Part shown: positions 1 to 11,870 of the stretch, in pieces | Layout of the letters: each line of letters begins with the position of its first letter | Position numbering within the stretch: the stretch's first letter is position 1 | DNA from: Aplectana chamaeleonis | Lineage: Eukaryota; Nematoda; Chromadorea; Rhabditida; Cosmocercidae | DNA: 64,000 bases | NCBI GenBank assembly: GCA_029168955.1 | Contig: JAPDOI010000156.1 | Location: forward strand, 1,034,501 to 1,098,500 | Reading direction: 5' to 3' | Translations under genes and position numbers: made by a program | Notes under the pieces: generated by a model | Told to the model about the DNA's origin: nothing | Database searches by the model: none | Seen by the model: the letters and a program-made list of their open reading frames with translations, nothing else

Positions 1-1612
1 CAAGCCTTCTCAGCTTGAGTCAGACAGAGAGGAATAGTCCGTAGTGTTTAGATTGGTGCAGTGGCAAGAATATTGGCTATTATTATACATCAGCGGTCTA
101 GGCTCGTGTTCATTCTGAAGGCAGATGTGCGTTCTATCCCAATTATCATCTCAAATCGTAAGTTGCTGTTTGCAGTTTGCAACCTGACATGATAGCGCTC
201 TCTTTTAGCAGTGCTATTTTGCAGCACGCTAACCATCCGACGACTCGAGAATTCCGCCTGACGTCATCCAAATTTATCGGCCCCAACGGTGCCAATGCCC
301 TTGCCTGCCATCCTTTAGCATGTGTAACCACACGTCGACAGACGGCTGTTGTTCGAACAGCTAGTCTGGTTTACCCAGGCGGACAGGAGATTTATTGCGA
401 GCCCCGATCAATAACTGCAAATAATTCCAGATGTTTTTTTAAATATGGGCTTCTTTCATGATGACTGTCCACAAGGTAGCTGCTTACAACGTAAGAGCAT
501 AGAGCGTTGAATGCATTTGCGAAAACGAATTGTAAAATTAGGTATCTTTTGGGCATCTATAGAAAAAGCACACCATCCCCTTCCGAGGTGCTGGTTACAC
601 GAAGGTATAAGCTCAGGGCGTCGTTACGTTATCTATTGCACGTTTCAGAAGCCTGATAGCCCTTACAGAAACGTTTGTCTATTCGGAAGCAGGAGCTCGA
701 GGCGGGATTGTACGCTATTTCACTATGGAGTTCAATTAGATACTAACAATGTGATTCGTTCTACAGATGCGTTTAAGACAAGTCTGTTCTCAGAAAAGAC
801 CTTTGGGCTGTGAATAGATAATAAGATATTCAGCTGTCAACATGTCACACTTTATAAGAAATGAACATTCCATCAGAATGGCATTAGCGAGAGAGCATAA
901 CTTTCTACGGAGACAGGTAGCGACTGGTTGCCTCCGTTATGAGGGGAGACGATTTGGTCCAGCGAAAAATATGTATAGATTGGTGAGTCAAATACGGGAT
1001 CCGATTTGTTTCCGAATCATGTGCGCTGTGTTCGTGAACCGCGGAGAAGAGATACATAATACTATAGTGTTCCTCAGAAGTGGGACCGACGATACGCAAG
1101 AATAGCAGGGAAGGTGCTAGACTCTGAGGTACACTTTCATCCACAGTTTGGTCTAAACTACTTCCTCAGGTTCAGTTTTAGTGCATATCAGTTTGAAGTG
1201 GTCGCACTACATTCATTTTATATAATTCTGTTCAGTTTGATACCCAGCGGAAGGCGTATAGAAGATGAGGTGAAAGATGCGGTAATCAGTTGGATGACAC
1301 CTGAAAACGATTTAAACCAGGTTTGGATTCATTGGGAAAACGAAGAGATTTTAGCGATGTTGAAAAGATGGTGTGATTAGCATACTGAATAGCGTAACAA
1401 TTTCAATTGCGTAATGTTTTGAAGCATTTCGATTCTCTCCGAGAATCTATGTTTGTCATGTCTGCCACTCTCTCTGGCAAACGGGGCAGCAGGAAGGAAC
1501 GCGCAGGGCAGGTTCACGGTTCGGGCCCCACCCTTGATAGTGGAAAAGGGGCGTGTTTGGGGCGGATCCTCCGTCCGTGCTCCGTCCGTTCAAAGCAGTA
1601 CACTTCAGGGAA
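1..1612. other. No gene recognised
   Basis: Open frames of 60-100 codons occur on both strands but overlap one another, lack matching splice signals and show no family motif. I see no repeat or RNA gene here. Confidence 0.5.
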
Positions 1613-1613
1613 A

Positions 1614-1757
1614 ACCAGCCACTTCAGTCCGAGGGGAAAGGCAGGTGGCTAGCCTTGCACGGGCGGTGACCGGCCTTGCTATGCACGGAAACCAGCCACT
1701 TCAGTCCGAGGGGAAAGGCAGGTGGCTAGCCTTGCACGGGCGGTGACCGGCCTTGAG
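1614..1757. repeat. Tandem duplication, 77-base unit, two copies
   Basis: A GC-rich block starting ACCAGCCACTTCAGTCCG at 1614 recurs nearly unchanged at 1691, ending in GGTGACCGGCCTTG in both copies. The near-identity points to a recent local duplication. No coding function is visible. Confidence 0.85.
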
Positions 1758-2480
1758 AGGGCCACTCGTCCACCCTGACACTACGCCCTTACTGCCGCCA
1801 ACTTTCATATTCACCCTTCATCCTGCCCTAATACGCCCTTGAAAGCGAATTCTCCAACACCCGTACTGCTCAAAATTCTTTTAGCGGTCTCACCCAAGAC
1901 CAGGTTGCAGCAGAGCGGCCTTTTAAATTCGCCGTAAATCCAAAATCGCTCCATTACAACCTGGCTCTTGAATGAGCCCGCTAAAGAATTCTGGAGCAAC
2001 ACATAATAAAAACTACAAGTAATAACAAATGCAAATTTATTGCTCGAAATCACTTCTACAATAGAGGTTTAACGTGTAAGCAAAAAGCCTTTGAAGGCAC
2101 TTCGAGATGATGTAGTGTTTGAGATGCGAAAAAAACGGTGCTCCGGCAAACGCAATCAAGACTATAGACTATGTCAGAACAGTACAACACAATATATGCA
2201 TGACGACCACAAGGTTCACAAAGTCTAAAAGGTTAGTTTCAATATCCATGAGATTGGTTTAGAGGTGACCGGGTTCAGAATGATGAGCAGATAAAGCGAT
2301 ATGAAACTACGGAATGACACTGGAATAAAAATGAGATACATCGGATTTAGAGCATCTTCATCGAACCGTAGGCAGAGTACCGGAGGCAGAACAAGAAAAA
2401 CAAAATTCAAAAGCATATGAAACGCAAAAAAATACAAAAAAAACTCTCAGATATTTCGGGAAAACTACTTGTGGTAAGCA
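1758..2480. other. No gene recognised
   Basis: AT-rich sequence without a supported frame, splice pair or repeat that I can recognise. Confidence 0.45.
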
Positions 2481-2656
2481 GTAAGTAACTTGAACGTCTC
2501 AAGTTACTTACTCATAATATAAAAGTCACATACACAATGTGGTAAGCAAGGTACTCGAGGCGACCCTGTGAAAACCCCTCGGGTAAGTTACTCACCACAT
2601 TGTGTATGTGACTTGTCTGCTATGAGTGAGTAACTTGAGACATTCAAGTTGCTCAC
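2481..2656. mobile_element. Palindromic miniature inverted-repeat element
   Basis: Two arms of about 75-80 bases are near-perfect reverse complements: GTAAGTAACTTGA / CAAGTTACTTACTC and CATACACAATGTGG on the left are mirrored on the right by CCACATTGTGTATG and TCAAGTTGCTCAC. The loop is about 25 bases. It encodes nothing and has the form of a non-autonomous (MITE-like) element. Confidence 0.75.
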
Positions 2657-3296
2657 TGAATATCGCAACTCACATTCGCAAAATGGTCTGAGCTCGACGT
2701 CCGATCGACAGGACTCTAAGCCGGGTTTCCGATGACTCCCACAAGGCAAGATGGCGGCGCGTCCACATCGTTGATCACACGTTTCTAAAAAAACCATCAC
2801 ATAGAACAGTCTAAAACCAATTACTTAAGAATTTATTTGAGATAAAACTCACCTTAATTGGGACAAGCGTTCCATCTCTTTCCACGTACAAACGGACATC
2901 AGACTAAACTACAAACGGACATCAGACTAATAACTTTGTCCGACTTCTTACCTGAAACATTCTCTCTTACCTAAAACCACTTATCATGTTCATGTGAATC
3001 TTGCTTGCATGTAACAACTAACCTCCAGTTTTTTGTAGCTCCACAAGTAACGGAGAACTTGTGCAGCACGTAGCCTATCCTCCACGATCTCAACATCCAA
3101 CACCTCTCCAGCCGGCATCAGTCTGCAGGAAAGCATTCTGGAAATAGTCAGCGACAAGCTCGCAATCACGGCAGTTTTCAGACATGAGAAATGGAAATGC
3201 GGTGTAGCACGATAAAACTCCAGAAGTTACGAAAACGGAGTTAAACATTGAACAAAATTTCTGAACAGTACATGTAAGGTCTGCCCGAATGATAAG
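2657..3296. other. No gene recognised
   Basis: Contains a short direct repeat (ACAAACGGACATCAGACTAA at about 2888 and 2911) but no supported gene. Confidence 0.45.
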
Positions 3297-3398
3297 GTCC
3301 GCCCAAGCGGTCTCCGTGTGTGTTGAACGGTCGTCACGTAGTCCAACAAATGCCCTCTCGACTTCCGTTCGACACGCACGCCGACCGCCTGGGCAGAC
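3297..3398. mobile_element. Short inverted-repeat element (about 100 bases)
   Basis: The left arm GTCCGCCCAAGCGGTC...GTTGAACGG (3297-3330) is mirrored by CCGTTCGACACGC...GGGCAGAC (3364-3398) with a few mismatches and a loop of about 33 bases. Interpreted as a small MITE; no coding capacity. Confidence 0.6.
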
Positions 3399-4849
3399 AC
3401 TCTCATTCAGACAGACTTTAATTCACAACATTTTTGAAATTCCCTCATTCAGACATTCACAAAATTTTTGAAATTCCGAAATAATTGGCAAAAGGTTATG
3501 AGAATTTCGATGAGTGGGAAATATTTTCAGTTATGCAACACCAAACATTTCAAACTCATGTAAACCCGGATGAAGAGATCAACGAGCAGAAAACAGCAAA
3601 TCAGGAGTGAGATTTCAATTTTTTAGCGGCAAAATATCTTCAAAATGTTCACAAGCTGGGAAAACGAATTCAAAAAAAGGATGTGAAAAATTCTCCATGC
3701 TGCAAACGGATTTTCTGAGAAAGACTTCTTAAAATCGTAAACAGTAACCGTGAGAGTTCAAAAAAGGCGTAGCCCTGACGTTTTTCTAGCGCCTATTTAC
3801 GGAGGGGATAAGGAGAGGCACATATTAGTTAGAAATCAAACAAAAATTCATGAAAAATAAAAAAATAATGAAAAAAAAGCGGCCGGAAGCCGCCTGGTTG
3901 AATTCTGACCGATCGATGCTGTCGACAGGTCCATTGCGCGAAGCGGCATTTGAATTCGACCAATAGCAGACGAGGAGGGTGGAGCGTTTGCGTCGATCCT
4001 CGCGCTGCAGGTCCAAGGGCGGACATCTCCGAGCTCGCTCGCTCGCAGGACCAAGGGCGGATATCTGTCCCCGCCCAGTCTCCGCCCACTTCCGCAGCTG
4101 ACCAATCAGAATTTTCACGGCAGCAAGCCCGGCGCTCTAGCCTTGCTGCTGAACCTTCGGAGGGGTGGGATTAGAGGCGGACCTACCGCCCTTGCTGCTA
4201 CCCCGTTTGCCAGAGCTGTTAAAGTCTAAGCAGTAAAGTTGTAAGCGTATTCAAGCAACGTGGGAAGTTCCCTAAGTGGGGATAGCAGCTTGATTTCAAA
4301 ATAGGGTGGGGGTCGCATCGCCGATTTTTTATCGTTTCAGCACACATTTTTCGTTTTAAGCTCGGAGTCACCTGAACATGTTTAGATGATATTCGCTCAG
4401 GCGAGCAGATTTGGTTGTGTACACAAGCTCGAGTTCTTGAAAGGACGCTATCGATATCAGGGAATGCTGTTAAACATCCTGTGCATCTATAATAAAAAGT
4501 TTGTGAAGTAACTGTTTACTCTTAGCTTCCTGAATGCGTCGATATTCAGGTACATCAGAGGCAAACCCTACACCTCAGGTTCACCATGCAGCAGAAGTAG
4601 TGATTGCACAACCTATCCAGGATCCAAATGTTTCCAAGATCTTTGCTCGGATTGATCTTTAGGAACTGAATTTAATGTCGTTTGGGACACTATGTATGCG
4701 TGATAAACTTCTTATAAAAGTTGTCGCGGGTCTGCAAGTGCATGGTTCATGCCCCCCCCCCAACCATTCGTTTGCTAACCCTTGTTCCAATCCCGAATCG
4801 GAAATAGTGACAAGCTGCTATCGAATAGACTATGTTGCGCATTTGGCGG
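3399..4849. other. No gene recognised
   Basis: Overlapping frames around 3830-4170 on both strands reflect a GC-rich stretch, with no splice context or motif. A run of C lies at about 4750-4760. Confidence 0.45.
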
Positions 4850-5265
4850 CCGCAGGTCGCAAGTGCTCTACGTTCCTGTACTCCTGACATGCGCTGTCGG
4901 GCAACATCTGACTCTATTCATGAGCGCAGAGAGAGGACACGGGTATCTTTCACAACATGACGATATTTTTTCCCTTGCACGGCTGACTGACAATAGATCG
5001 TGCTCAGTTATTAATTCTGACTCTCGAGTCGGGTGGTGGCAACAGCATGAAAAGACTTATTGCGTAATTGGCTGCTACAGATCGCAAGTGCTCTATGTTC
5101 GTGCACTCCGGACATGCGCTCGGTCGGACAACATTTCGCTCCATTCATCAGCGCAAAGAGAGGACACGGTTGTCCATCACAATAAGAAGATAATATTCCC
5201 GTTTCACGGGTGACAGACATTTGACCGTGCTCAGTTATTATTCCTGACTCTCGAGTCTGGTGGTG
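4850..5265. repeat. Diverged tandem duplication, about 225-base unit
   Basis: The block starting TCGCAAGTGCTCTA at 4857 recurs at 5082. Both copies contain AGAGAGGACACGG, CGTGCTCAGTTATTA and end with GACTCTCGAGTC plus GGTGGTG. About 15-20% divergence by eye, so it is older than the duplication at 1.6 kb. Confidence 0.75.
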
Positions 5266-5591
5266 AAAACTTCATTTCCTAACCTCGACACCTATAACCA
5301 ACAGAACTTAGCAGAAAATTTTCTGGCAGTTTACAGCTGATTTACGGGAGAATTACCGCTACCTAGTGGTAAATGCTGCTTTTTACCACAGAATTACGTC
5401 TAGATAGCGTTCTAACAGAAATTCTGCTAGAATTCCAATGAATTACCAGAAATTGTACCAGAATTTTCTCGAAATTCAACGTAATCCGCCCGAAAAAATG
5501 CGATTTCTGGTAGGGTGATTTTTACAAGCGACTAGTGTTAAACTTCCCGTAAATTTGAAGTTCGTCTAGAACGAGCTGCATAAAACTCACA
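5266..5591. other. No gene recognised
   Basis: Contains repeated CAGAATTTTCT / GAATTACCAGAAA-type stretches that resemble sequence at about 8380-8500, probably pieces of one old dispersed repeat. Confidence 0.35.
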
Positions 5592-5698
5592 TGAAGTGTG
5601 TATTGGCTCGCAAAAAGTGTGCAGGACCTCTCATGAAATGAGGAGGATCTCTCGAAAAGTGTGCAGAATATCAGAACAGGCGTCCAGGACTTCATGGT
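5592..5698. repeat. Relic of a 21/42-base tandem repeat
   Basis: AAGTGTG recurs at spacings of 21 then 42 bases (about 5594, 5615, 5657). The units read AAAAGTGTGCAGGACCTCT and AAAAGTGTGCAGAATATCAG. These match the 21-base units at the edge of the large satellite near 52.1-52.4 kb (AGTGTGCAGGACATCAGTG). It looks like a dispersed, decayed seed of that satellite. Confidence 0.6.
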
Positions 5699-6184
5699 TA
5701 GTATTTTTAATCATAATTTCATGTATTAAACATTATGAAGTTACACACGAATTAAAATCTAGAAACTTTGATGGCAACTTTTACTTGTTTTTTTTCTATA
5801 TTTCTATTTTCATGAATTCGAATTCATTTTTTTGAATTCATAATCGGAAGCTTGTTTTCATCTTCCTCGGAACACAACTCAGTTAGAAATTAACAAATGC
5901 AAGCCAGTGACATATAGTCTTTCCCCGGCATGAAGGATGACCAGAGCCGGGTTAAATGGACGCGTGCGGATGCGCAGCACAATTGAAGCAGATGAGAAGC
6001 CACCGAAGGGTCAGTTCTGGGGTGTTTCGCCGTTGACTTTCCGAATACCGTTTTTGAAAAAATTCTAATCTAGCAGACTTGATCATATGAGAATAATTTC
6101 AAATAATAGGAAATTGTTTGGTGACACTTAGAAAACCGATTTCCAGTTACCTTCGATCTGCTCTAAGCGCGCAACACTACGGCC
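5699..6184. other. No gene recognised
   Basis: AT-rich; no supported frame, splice pair or repeat. Confidence 0.4.
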
Positions 6185-6765
6185 TACGTCTATAGTCACT
6201 CTCTAGAAGGCGGGCAGCCGCGTCGAATCCGGGGTTGCGCGTGTCGAGCGTGTGGGGTGGAGCCGTCATAGAAAAAAACCTGTCGATATGGCGCAGCGAT
6301 AATTTAAGCATGGTAAAGAAATTCAATTCGCACAGGAAACATACATTAAAACACAAATATTACACAACAATTTTGAATAGGTAAACGTAAACTCACTACA
6401 TGAGAAAGCAATGAGAGGAGAGAACATGATTGAGAAGGGTTCAGAAATCATAGCTAAAAAAGGAATTTCTTAAATCACTGGCATTTTCCTTAAACGAAAT
6501 TCGTCCGAAAGGTGGGAAATAAACGAAAATATTTCCGATTTTCGAAATTATTACTTCCGACATATGAAATTAGGAGGAAAGAGGATGGAAAGGCAAGAAC
6601 GGGAAAAGAGAGATGAGGAAGGAGTGCTGGCCGAGGGAAAATGAAAGGCTGCTCCATATCGATGATTTTTTTATCATGGTGGGTGGTACTCATCACGCTC
6701 GAAACGCGCAACCACTGACTCTTAGCGGCTGCCCGCCGTCTAGAGAACGAGTATACCTACACCTA
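6185..6765. mobile_element. Terminal-inverted-repeat element (about 575 bases)
   Basis: The left end TCTAGAAGGCGGGCAGCCGC...GGTTGCGCGTGTCGAGCGTG is mirrored at the right by CACGCTCGAAACGCGCAACC...GCGGCTGCCCGCCGTCTAGAG. Arms are about 70 bases with scattered mismatches. The interior has no transposase, so it is non-autonomous. Confidence 0.65.
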
Positions 6766-7055
6766 GCACCGCCAAGCTTACTATCTGTTACGCCTTTACA
6801 AAATTGAAAGTATCTCGCCTCTAGGAAACATTATTGAAAGCGTTTTATAAAATGTCGCGAAGTTTGCAACTAGCTTTATTCGAAAAGAAATGTTTCTGTC
6901 TATTTCACAAGTTTTCAATAATTCAACCCAAGATTGGATCCGTGATTTTGTTGATTCAGACTTAGGTTTTACGAGCAGATTGTGTTTGTACTATGTTCTT
7001 TTTATTTTTCGAAGTTTTTAGAGGCGAAAAGCGATTTCTAGAAAGACGATTGATA
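6766..7055. other. No gene recognised
   Basis: AT-rich sequence with no supported coding or repeat signal. Confidence 0.4.
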
Positions 7056-7400
7056 AATGACTCAAAGGCAGGGTTTGCAATTAAAATGGCTTTTCTGCTG
7101 TCCTCGAGTAAATTTAGATCCAGCCATCACAAAAGTAAAAAAAAAGTAAAAAGTTGGAGAAAAAACAATCAGGAATAAATTTTTGCTTGGTATCCGCCCG
7201 CTCCCAATTATCGGTATTTCTATAAATGCCTGTTTTTCCGTCTTCCATTTCGCTCTAAGAGACTACTGACTACTGTAAGAGCAAAATAAATCACGGGTGA
7301 ACAGGCATTTATGAAAATCTCGTTAATGAAAGGGGGCGTGCGGACACCTATAACTAACAGTCCTAACTTGTTTTTGTGCGTTTTTCCTAAAAAATTCACT
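7056..7400. repeat. Dispersed repeat, copy 1
   Basis: Shares a colinear series of blocks with 10560-10930: CATCACAAAAGT, AAAAGTTGGAGAAAAAA, ATTTCTATAAATGCCTG, AAGAGCAAAATAAA, then a G-rich CGG.CGACA end. Inside, ATAAATGCCTGTTTTTCC is partly mirrored by GAACAGGCATTTATG. Probably an old non-autonomous transposon. Confidence 0.6.
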
Positions 7401-8598
7401 TAATCTCACTTAATTTTACTTTTGTAATTACCATCCACCATTTTTATGAAGAGAGCTCAAAAATAGTTTTTATCCAACTCAGAGTTTAATAAAAGGAGAA
7501 TATATCATAATGCCTCACATCAAATTTTTATAGCTAGATGCTGCCCATAATGCAAAAACTGCGGTAGTAATCATAATGTCAAAAATCGAAAAAAAATTCT
7601 GAAAAACAAACTCAATTTCATGAAAATATTGCTGGGAAAACAATAGCTTCATTCAAAATTTTTTGGTAATCAAATGACTTGCTTTTATTTTTGCAAATAC
7701 CCTTCTCGGTTTTGTTCGAAAAAATTCCCTAAAGATTATTGATCTTCTAGAATTGGGAATCCCAGTGTTCTTCGCTCCATGTTATACATTTTCGAAAAGC
7801 TTTATCAGGGCGCTGCTGTTGAGGTTAAGGTAAGACTGGGTTTGTGATGCAGACACTTTCGAGATTTCTGTTTGAGAGTGTAGGACTGCCGTTGCCACAT
7901 CAGAAAAATCGTGTTGAAACTTAAAGAAAAAAAAAACGAAATCAGAACGAATGTTTAGGTACAATGACTTTATACCACTAACTAGTAAGTAATTAAAAAC
8001 TAGGACTCACGGGGACTAGGAATTATAAACTAGTAAGGTGTGCTCTGGCACTTTAGTTTCTGAAACGGCCCCATTGATAGCGCACTGCTGCTGGACAAGG
8101 CCTCAGATCGCCCATGCTGAATGACTTTGTTGACCCACAGCATATACGCTGCGCCGTTTGCTCACGTCAAAAGTTGGCTCGTTGCCTCAAGTTGGGAGAT
8201 GGACTGATAAATAGCCTGGTACTAGGTGTAGTGGGCTCCTCTACCGTCTTAACGGACAGGTAGGTTAAAGCCCGGAAATTTTGGTTTGTACATACTGTTG
8301 TACATGAGTATGACTGTATGTGTTGAGATTTTGTAAGTCGTATTAAGAGCTGGCGGTTTAGGTATAGATTCTGGCAGAATGCTGAAGATTTCTGGCAGAT
8401 TACGAGAAATTTCTAACAAATTACGAATAAAATACGAATCCTTTTGGGAGGAATTCCGCCAGAAAGGAGTGGTAAAGCTCTCGAATTTCCTGGATTTCGG
8501 GTAGAATATTTTTTGCTGAGAAGAACATAGAATTCGGTTAAAATTAATCGCGTGTCTGGCCCCTATTGAGATCGAAAACTTCGTTGGGAGTTACCCAT
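7401..8598. other. No gene recognised
   Basis: AT-rich; the few short frames have no motif. The 8380-8500 stretch resembles 5330-5480 (repeated CAGAAATT / GAATTCC words). Confidence 0.4.
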
Positions 8599-8754
8599 CT
8601 ATTCTTGTCTGCGGTGATCGACTAATTCCAAGCCATTTTTCTCGCTCATTTGTGCGAGTTGAGATTTCGCTCTTGGCAGGGTTCCTATACTCGGCGACCG
8701 AGTCATAATGTCAACAAATACCCCTGAGGTTAGATTGTGTCTTCGGGAGACGTG

Positions 8755-9720
8755 AGAAAAATAAACGGGAATGATTTCAATAGCCAATGGAGTCACCCGA
8801 CATAGGGTAACGTCGAATAATCTGTTTGACATACTGTTCACTAAGTTATTGAGGACGCCACCTTCTATTGCGACCCACTCGGCGATAACGGCTTCCTTCA
8901 GTTGAGCTACGGACTCGTACTGCGTTTCATGAGCGTATACGCGTCGTGGAATTATGCAACACAAGTTTTCCATCGGGTTGAGGTACTGCGTAGAGGCGGG
9001 TCATTAAATTAAATCGACATGATTGGTCTGCAGCCAATTTAGCGGCGACCTGCTTACGTGAATGGACGCATTGCCCTGCTGGAATACAAGGCTATTGCAT
9101 TCAAAGAAGGGAGGAGGCCATATTTTAGCACACCGTGGTAATCTGCAAAGTTCATGCTGCAAGGTACGAAGGCAATGCTTAGCTGGCCGCACTAGCTGAA
9201 TACTGGTTTAGACATCAAACTTCTTCCTCCGAAATTCCTCTTCGAGAACGCGAGTAGGTCCCTGCGCAGATCTCTCTAGTTCGAATCTAATCCATCAGAC
9301 CTGTCCAAGTTGAACATTTTTTTTTCGTTTGAGAAAACAATTTGAAGAGTTATTTTCTTGAGAGGTCGTTTAACATGAAGACAGAAGAGGGGCCCACCTT
9401 TTTCCAATCGAAATGCATGTTCACTCGGGCAAATTGGAGCCGCGATTTCTCGCGGTTGTCCGGAAGACGTCGAGCTTTTCTCAATCGCTCGCGGACGACG
9501 TTCCGGGACCCATGAATGCTTCTCATAGTTGTGAATTTGTTCACGCGCAGGCCCAGGCTCCCTTGATCTCGCTGGCGGACCTCATAGAATTCGATGCCAG
9601 CCCCATGACTGATCATTCCTCTCGGTAGTTCAGCTTTCTTGGCCTTCCAGTTCGTGTTTATGCAGGTACAAAGCAGAATTTTCAATTTATCGAGCAATGC
9701 AGGCTCGAGTTCGTCCAATT
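8755..9720 (-). pseudogene. Tc1/mariner transposase, DD34E type, decayed
   Basis: Read on the minus strand, fragments follow the order of a Tc1-family transposase: a RLQFARVNMHFDW block (about 9440), FSNEKKMFNLDRSDG (about 9320), a RDLRRDL...SKRNFGG block, QQGNASIHVSRS (about 9100), then NPMENLCC...RRVYAHETQ and GGVLNNLVNSMSNRLF to about 8800. The family catalyses cut-and-paste transposition with an Asp-Asp-Glu triad. Here the first Asp (usual SDEKK) is Asn, the second (usual QQDNASIH) is Gly, and only the Glu of PMENL remains. The 34-residue spacing between second and third catalytic positions is kept. Stops follow the first block and interrupt the segment before NPMENL, and frame changes separate other blocks. 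The family assignment is firm. I did not find convincing terminal repeats. Confidence 0.88.
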
Positions 9721-9779
9721 CGTCGGATCGTAGACCGAGTACTAAGGCCCATACTCAGAAAAAGGAAAACAAGTTACAT

Positions 9780-10260
9780 GTAATATAAAAGGTTGAAAAC
9801 AAGTTACTTGTAGCATATCTAAGCCTATGTAAGTTACTTGCAAACTATCCAAGGCCATTTAAGTTGCATGCAACAAATCGACGGTAAAGCGTCTTCGATA
9901 TGTTGCCTGTAACTTAAATGGCTTGAGATAGGTTGCAAGTAATTTGAATAGGGTATGAAGGCATTTCCTAGGGTAGTATGCGACTCAAACCTGACGTCAG
10001 CCTTCGAACAGGCGTCGCTTTCGTTTCATTTACCCAAGTTTCAGGTAAGGCAACCCGCAATTGCAGAGAAGGCCCCGCAGAGCGTTTTCAGCTTTGCGTA
10101 GTGGCGTGCGGACCCATTGTCTGCTTCGCATACGTTATGCTTTGTGCAATGGCCACCCACGGTGAATATATTAATTTAAATTAGATGTAACATATTTGTA
10201 ACTTACATGTAGTATAAATGTAAGTTACATGTAATATAAATGTAAGATACCTGAGACATT
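9780..10260. repeat. Palindromic and tandem GTAACTTGCA-rich repeat
   Basis: A core palindrome at about 9855-9945 has CCATTTAAGTTGCATGCAAC mirrored by GTTGCCTGTAACTTAAATGG. Flanks repeat AAGTTACTTGCAA / TTGCAAGTAATTTG. A separate run at 10190-10255 repeats TGTAAGTTACATGTAATATA. It resembles the GTAAGTAACTTGA words of the element at 2.5 kb. MITE-derived in my reading. Confidence 0.55.
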
Positions 10261-10559
10261 CCGTTCAGTGCCGTACTCGGCTTGCGGTGTTAGGCTCCCA
10301 CGGCCCTTCTCCATCACGCTCCCACTACACATCGATTTGTCTAACTTATATTTTTTATGCCGAGTCGATGTATAACATTCAAGCGTTTAGCTTTACAGTT
10401 TTTTTCTTTATATTCATCCAAGCGTCTTTAATCCTAATGTCGGTTCATTTCACACTCAGTGTTCGCTGGATTTCTCATATATAATGTCGTAATCGATAGG
10501 CCGATTAATTGATTAAGTTACATATTATACATTCCATGTGGCATTTTGAAAAATAAGGA

Positions 10560-10930
10560 GCAAGAACATCCCCTTGTTAAAGGCAGGGTTCTCGATAAAA
10601 TCACTTGTTGTGCTATCCTCATGGAAAGGTAGGCCTGACCATCACAAAAGTCAAAATAGGTGAAAAGTTGGAGAAAAAAACGCTCAGAAACTTAGACACT
10701 GCTTGGTGTCCTCCCGCCCCCAACTATAGAGATTTCTATAAATGCCTGCTTTGCCAACTTTCATTTTGCTTTTAAAGTAATTTCTGAGCCCTTCTGGAGA
10801 CAACTGACTAGTTTAAGAGCAAAATAAAGGCGGATAAACAAGCAAATGGAAATCGCGCTAACTAGGAGACCGGCCGACATCTCTAATTAGCCGTTAAACC
10901 TTGTATTTGAGCGTTTGTCTCGCAAAGTTT
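10560..10930. repeat. Dispersed repeat, copy 2
   Basis: Colinear partner of 7056-7400 with the same ordered words (CATCACAAAAGT, GTGAAAAGTTGGAGAAAAAA, TTTCTATAAATGCCTG, AAGAGCAAAATAAA). The copies differ by small indels and many substitutions. Confidence 0.6.
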
Positions 10931-11446
10931 CGGGTTTTTCAGATATTCTTACTTTTGCGACGACCAAATCTACATTCTCATGATTCTTTCTCCAAAATCG
11001 TTTTATTATATATTTTTCCGGTGCCAGCCTTGTAAAATTGGACGTATTGTTATGTAAAATTTGCACCCGGGGGTTCTCGAAGTTGTAGCGTCGATTGACC
11101 CTTGCAGTTTATCTGCTCGGCCCACGCAAAATTCAGAACCGCGGAAATCGGGGTATGTCATATAGCTTTGCCTCGCAGTGTAGTACCGCGGTAGCAACCG
11201 CAAGCTTCTGAGTATAGGAATGATTACTTCGTGCGATGGCAGAAATCGAAAAATTGGAAGGCGGACAATCCTTTCCGCGCTCGCCCTGTGTCAATGAATA
11301 GAACCATACGCGAGCATATTCAAAGTCAATATGCGGAACCTTTTCTGTCATCGAAAGTGCGAGATATTGTAGTTTGAAACGATTAAACCACATGACTTGG
11401 TTATCCACATAAAAGGATCAATGGCTCCTCCAAAACGCACTCCACA
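10931..11446. promoter_or_regulatory. 5' flank of secreted-family copy 1
   Basis: No gene of its own is recognised. The last 60-80 bases contain AAACCACATGAC and CCACATAAAA, similar to words upstream of the other family members (AAACCACTTGACGGCGTC at about 30627, ACTTCATGACGGCGTCAC at about 18623). I infer a shared promoter/5' leader; the exact transcription start is not visible. Confidence 0.4.
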
Positions 11447-11870
11447 ATGCTCTCCATTCTGGTAAGTCAGCGTTACTTTCCATCACATTTGTTTTAATGC
11501 GGTTCCCTCGTTACAGATATTCTGCTGCTTGCCATTCGCGTTTAGTGCCCCCACTTCAACAAACGGTATGTTGCGGTGTTAAAAGAAAGTATCAGCCATG
11601 AAACAAAGTAATCCTGAGGTTTTTCAGCCATCAGCGATGTTGATGAGAGCTCCCGACCGCTTGGAACAAAGCGTGAGCATCTCTCCTAATTTTCTGAAAT
11701 TTATAAAAGAAGGATTGAGCTTTTCAGCCACTCTTTATGCTGATGACGGTACTATTTCGCCCACTCCTAGTGGAATAGATCTGGAACAAGAGAATTTATG
11801 TCGGGCTCTCGCCTCGTACCTTACCCTATGCGCCGAAGCAGCATTTGGACATGAGAAAAGTGGTGAATGA
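11447..11870 (+). CDS. Small secreted protein, four-exon family, copy 1
   Basis: Exons 11447-11461, 11517-11565, 11628-11672 and 11728-11870 join at GT-AG borders with compatible phases into an 83-residue frame ending TGA. The protein starts MLSILIFCCLPFAFSAP, a short hydrophobic signal peptide probably cleaved after FSA, followed by an acidic, Ser/Thr-rich mature chain with ADDGTISPTP and an Ala/Cys-rich tail. Introns are only 55, 62 and 55 bases. The same exon lengths (15, 49, 45) recur in the copies at 18.7 and 30.7 kb, which is the main evidence that the model is right. I recognise no known family. It is secreted by inference; its role is unknown. A second version of the last exon lies directly downstream. 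Confidence 0.8.

Noticed and set aside
842..1380. Two adjacent plus-strand frames of about 88 codons
   Set aside because: No signal peptide, domain, splice signal or conserved motif; overlapping minus-strand frames are equally long.
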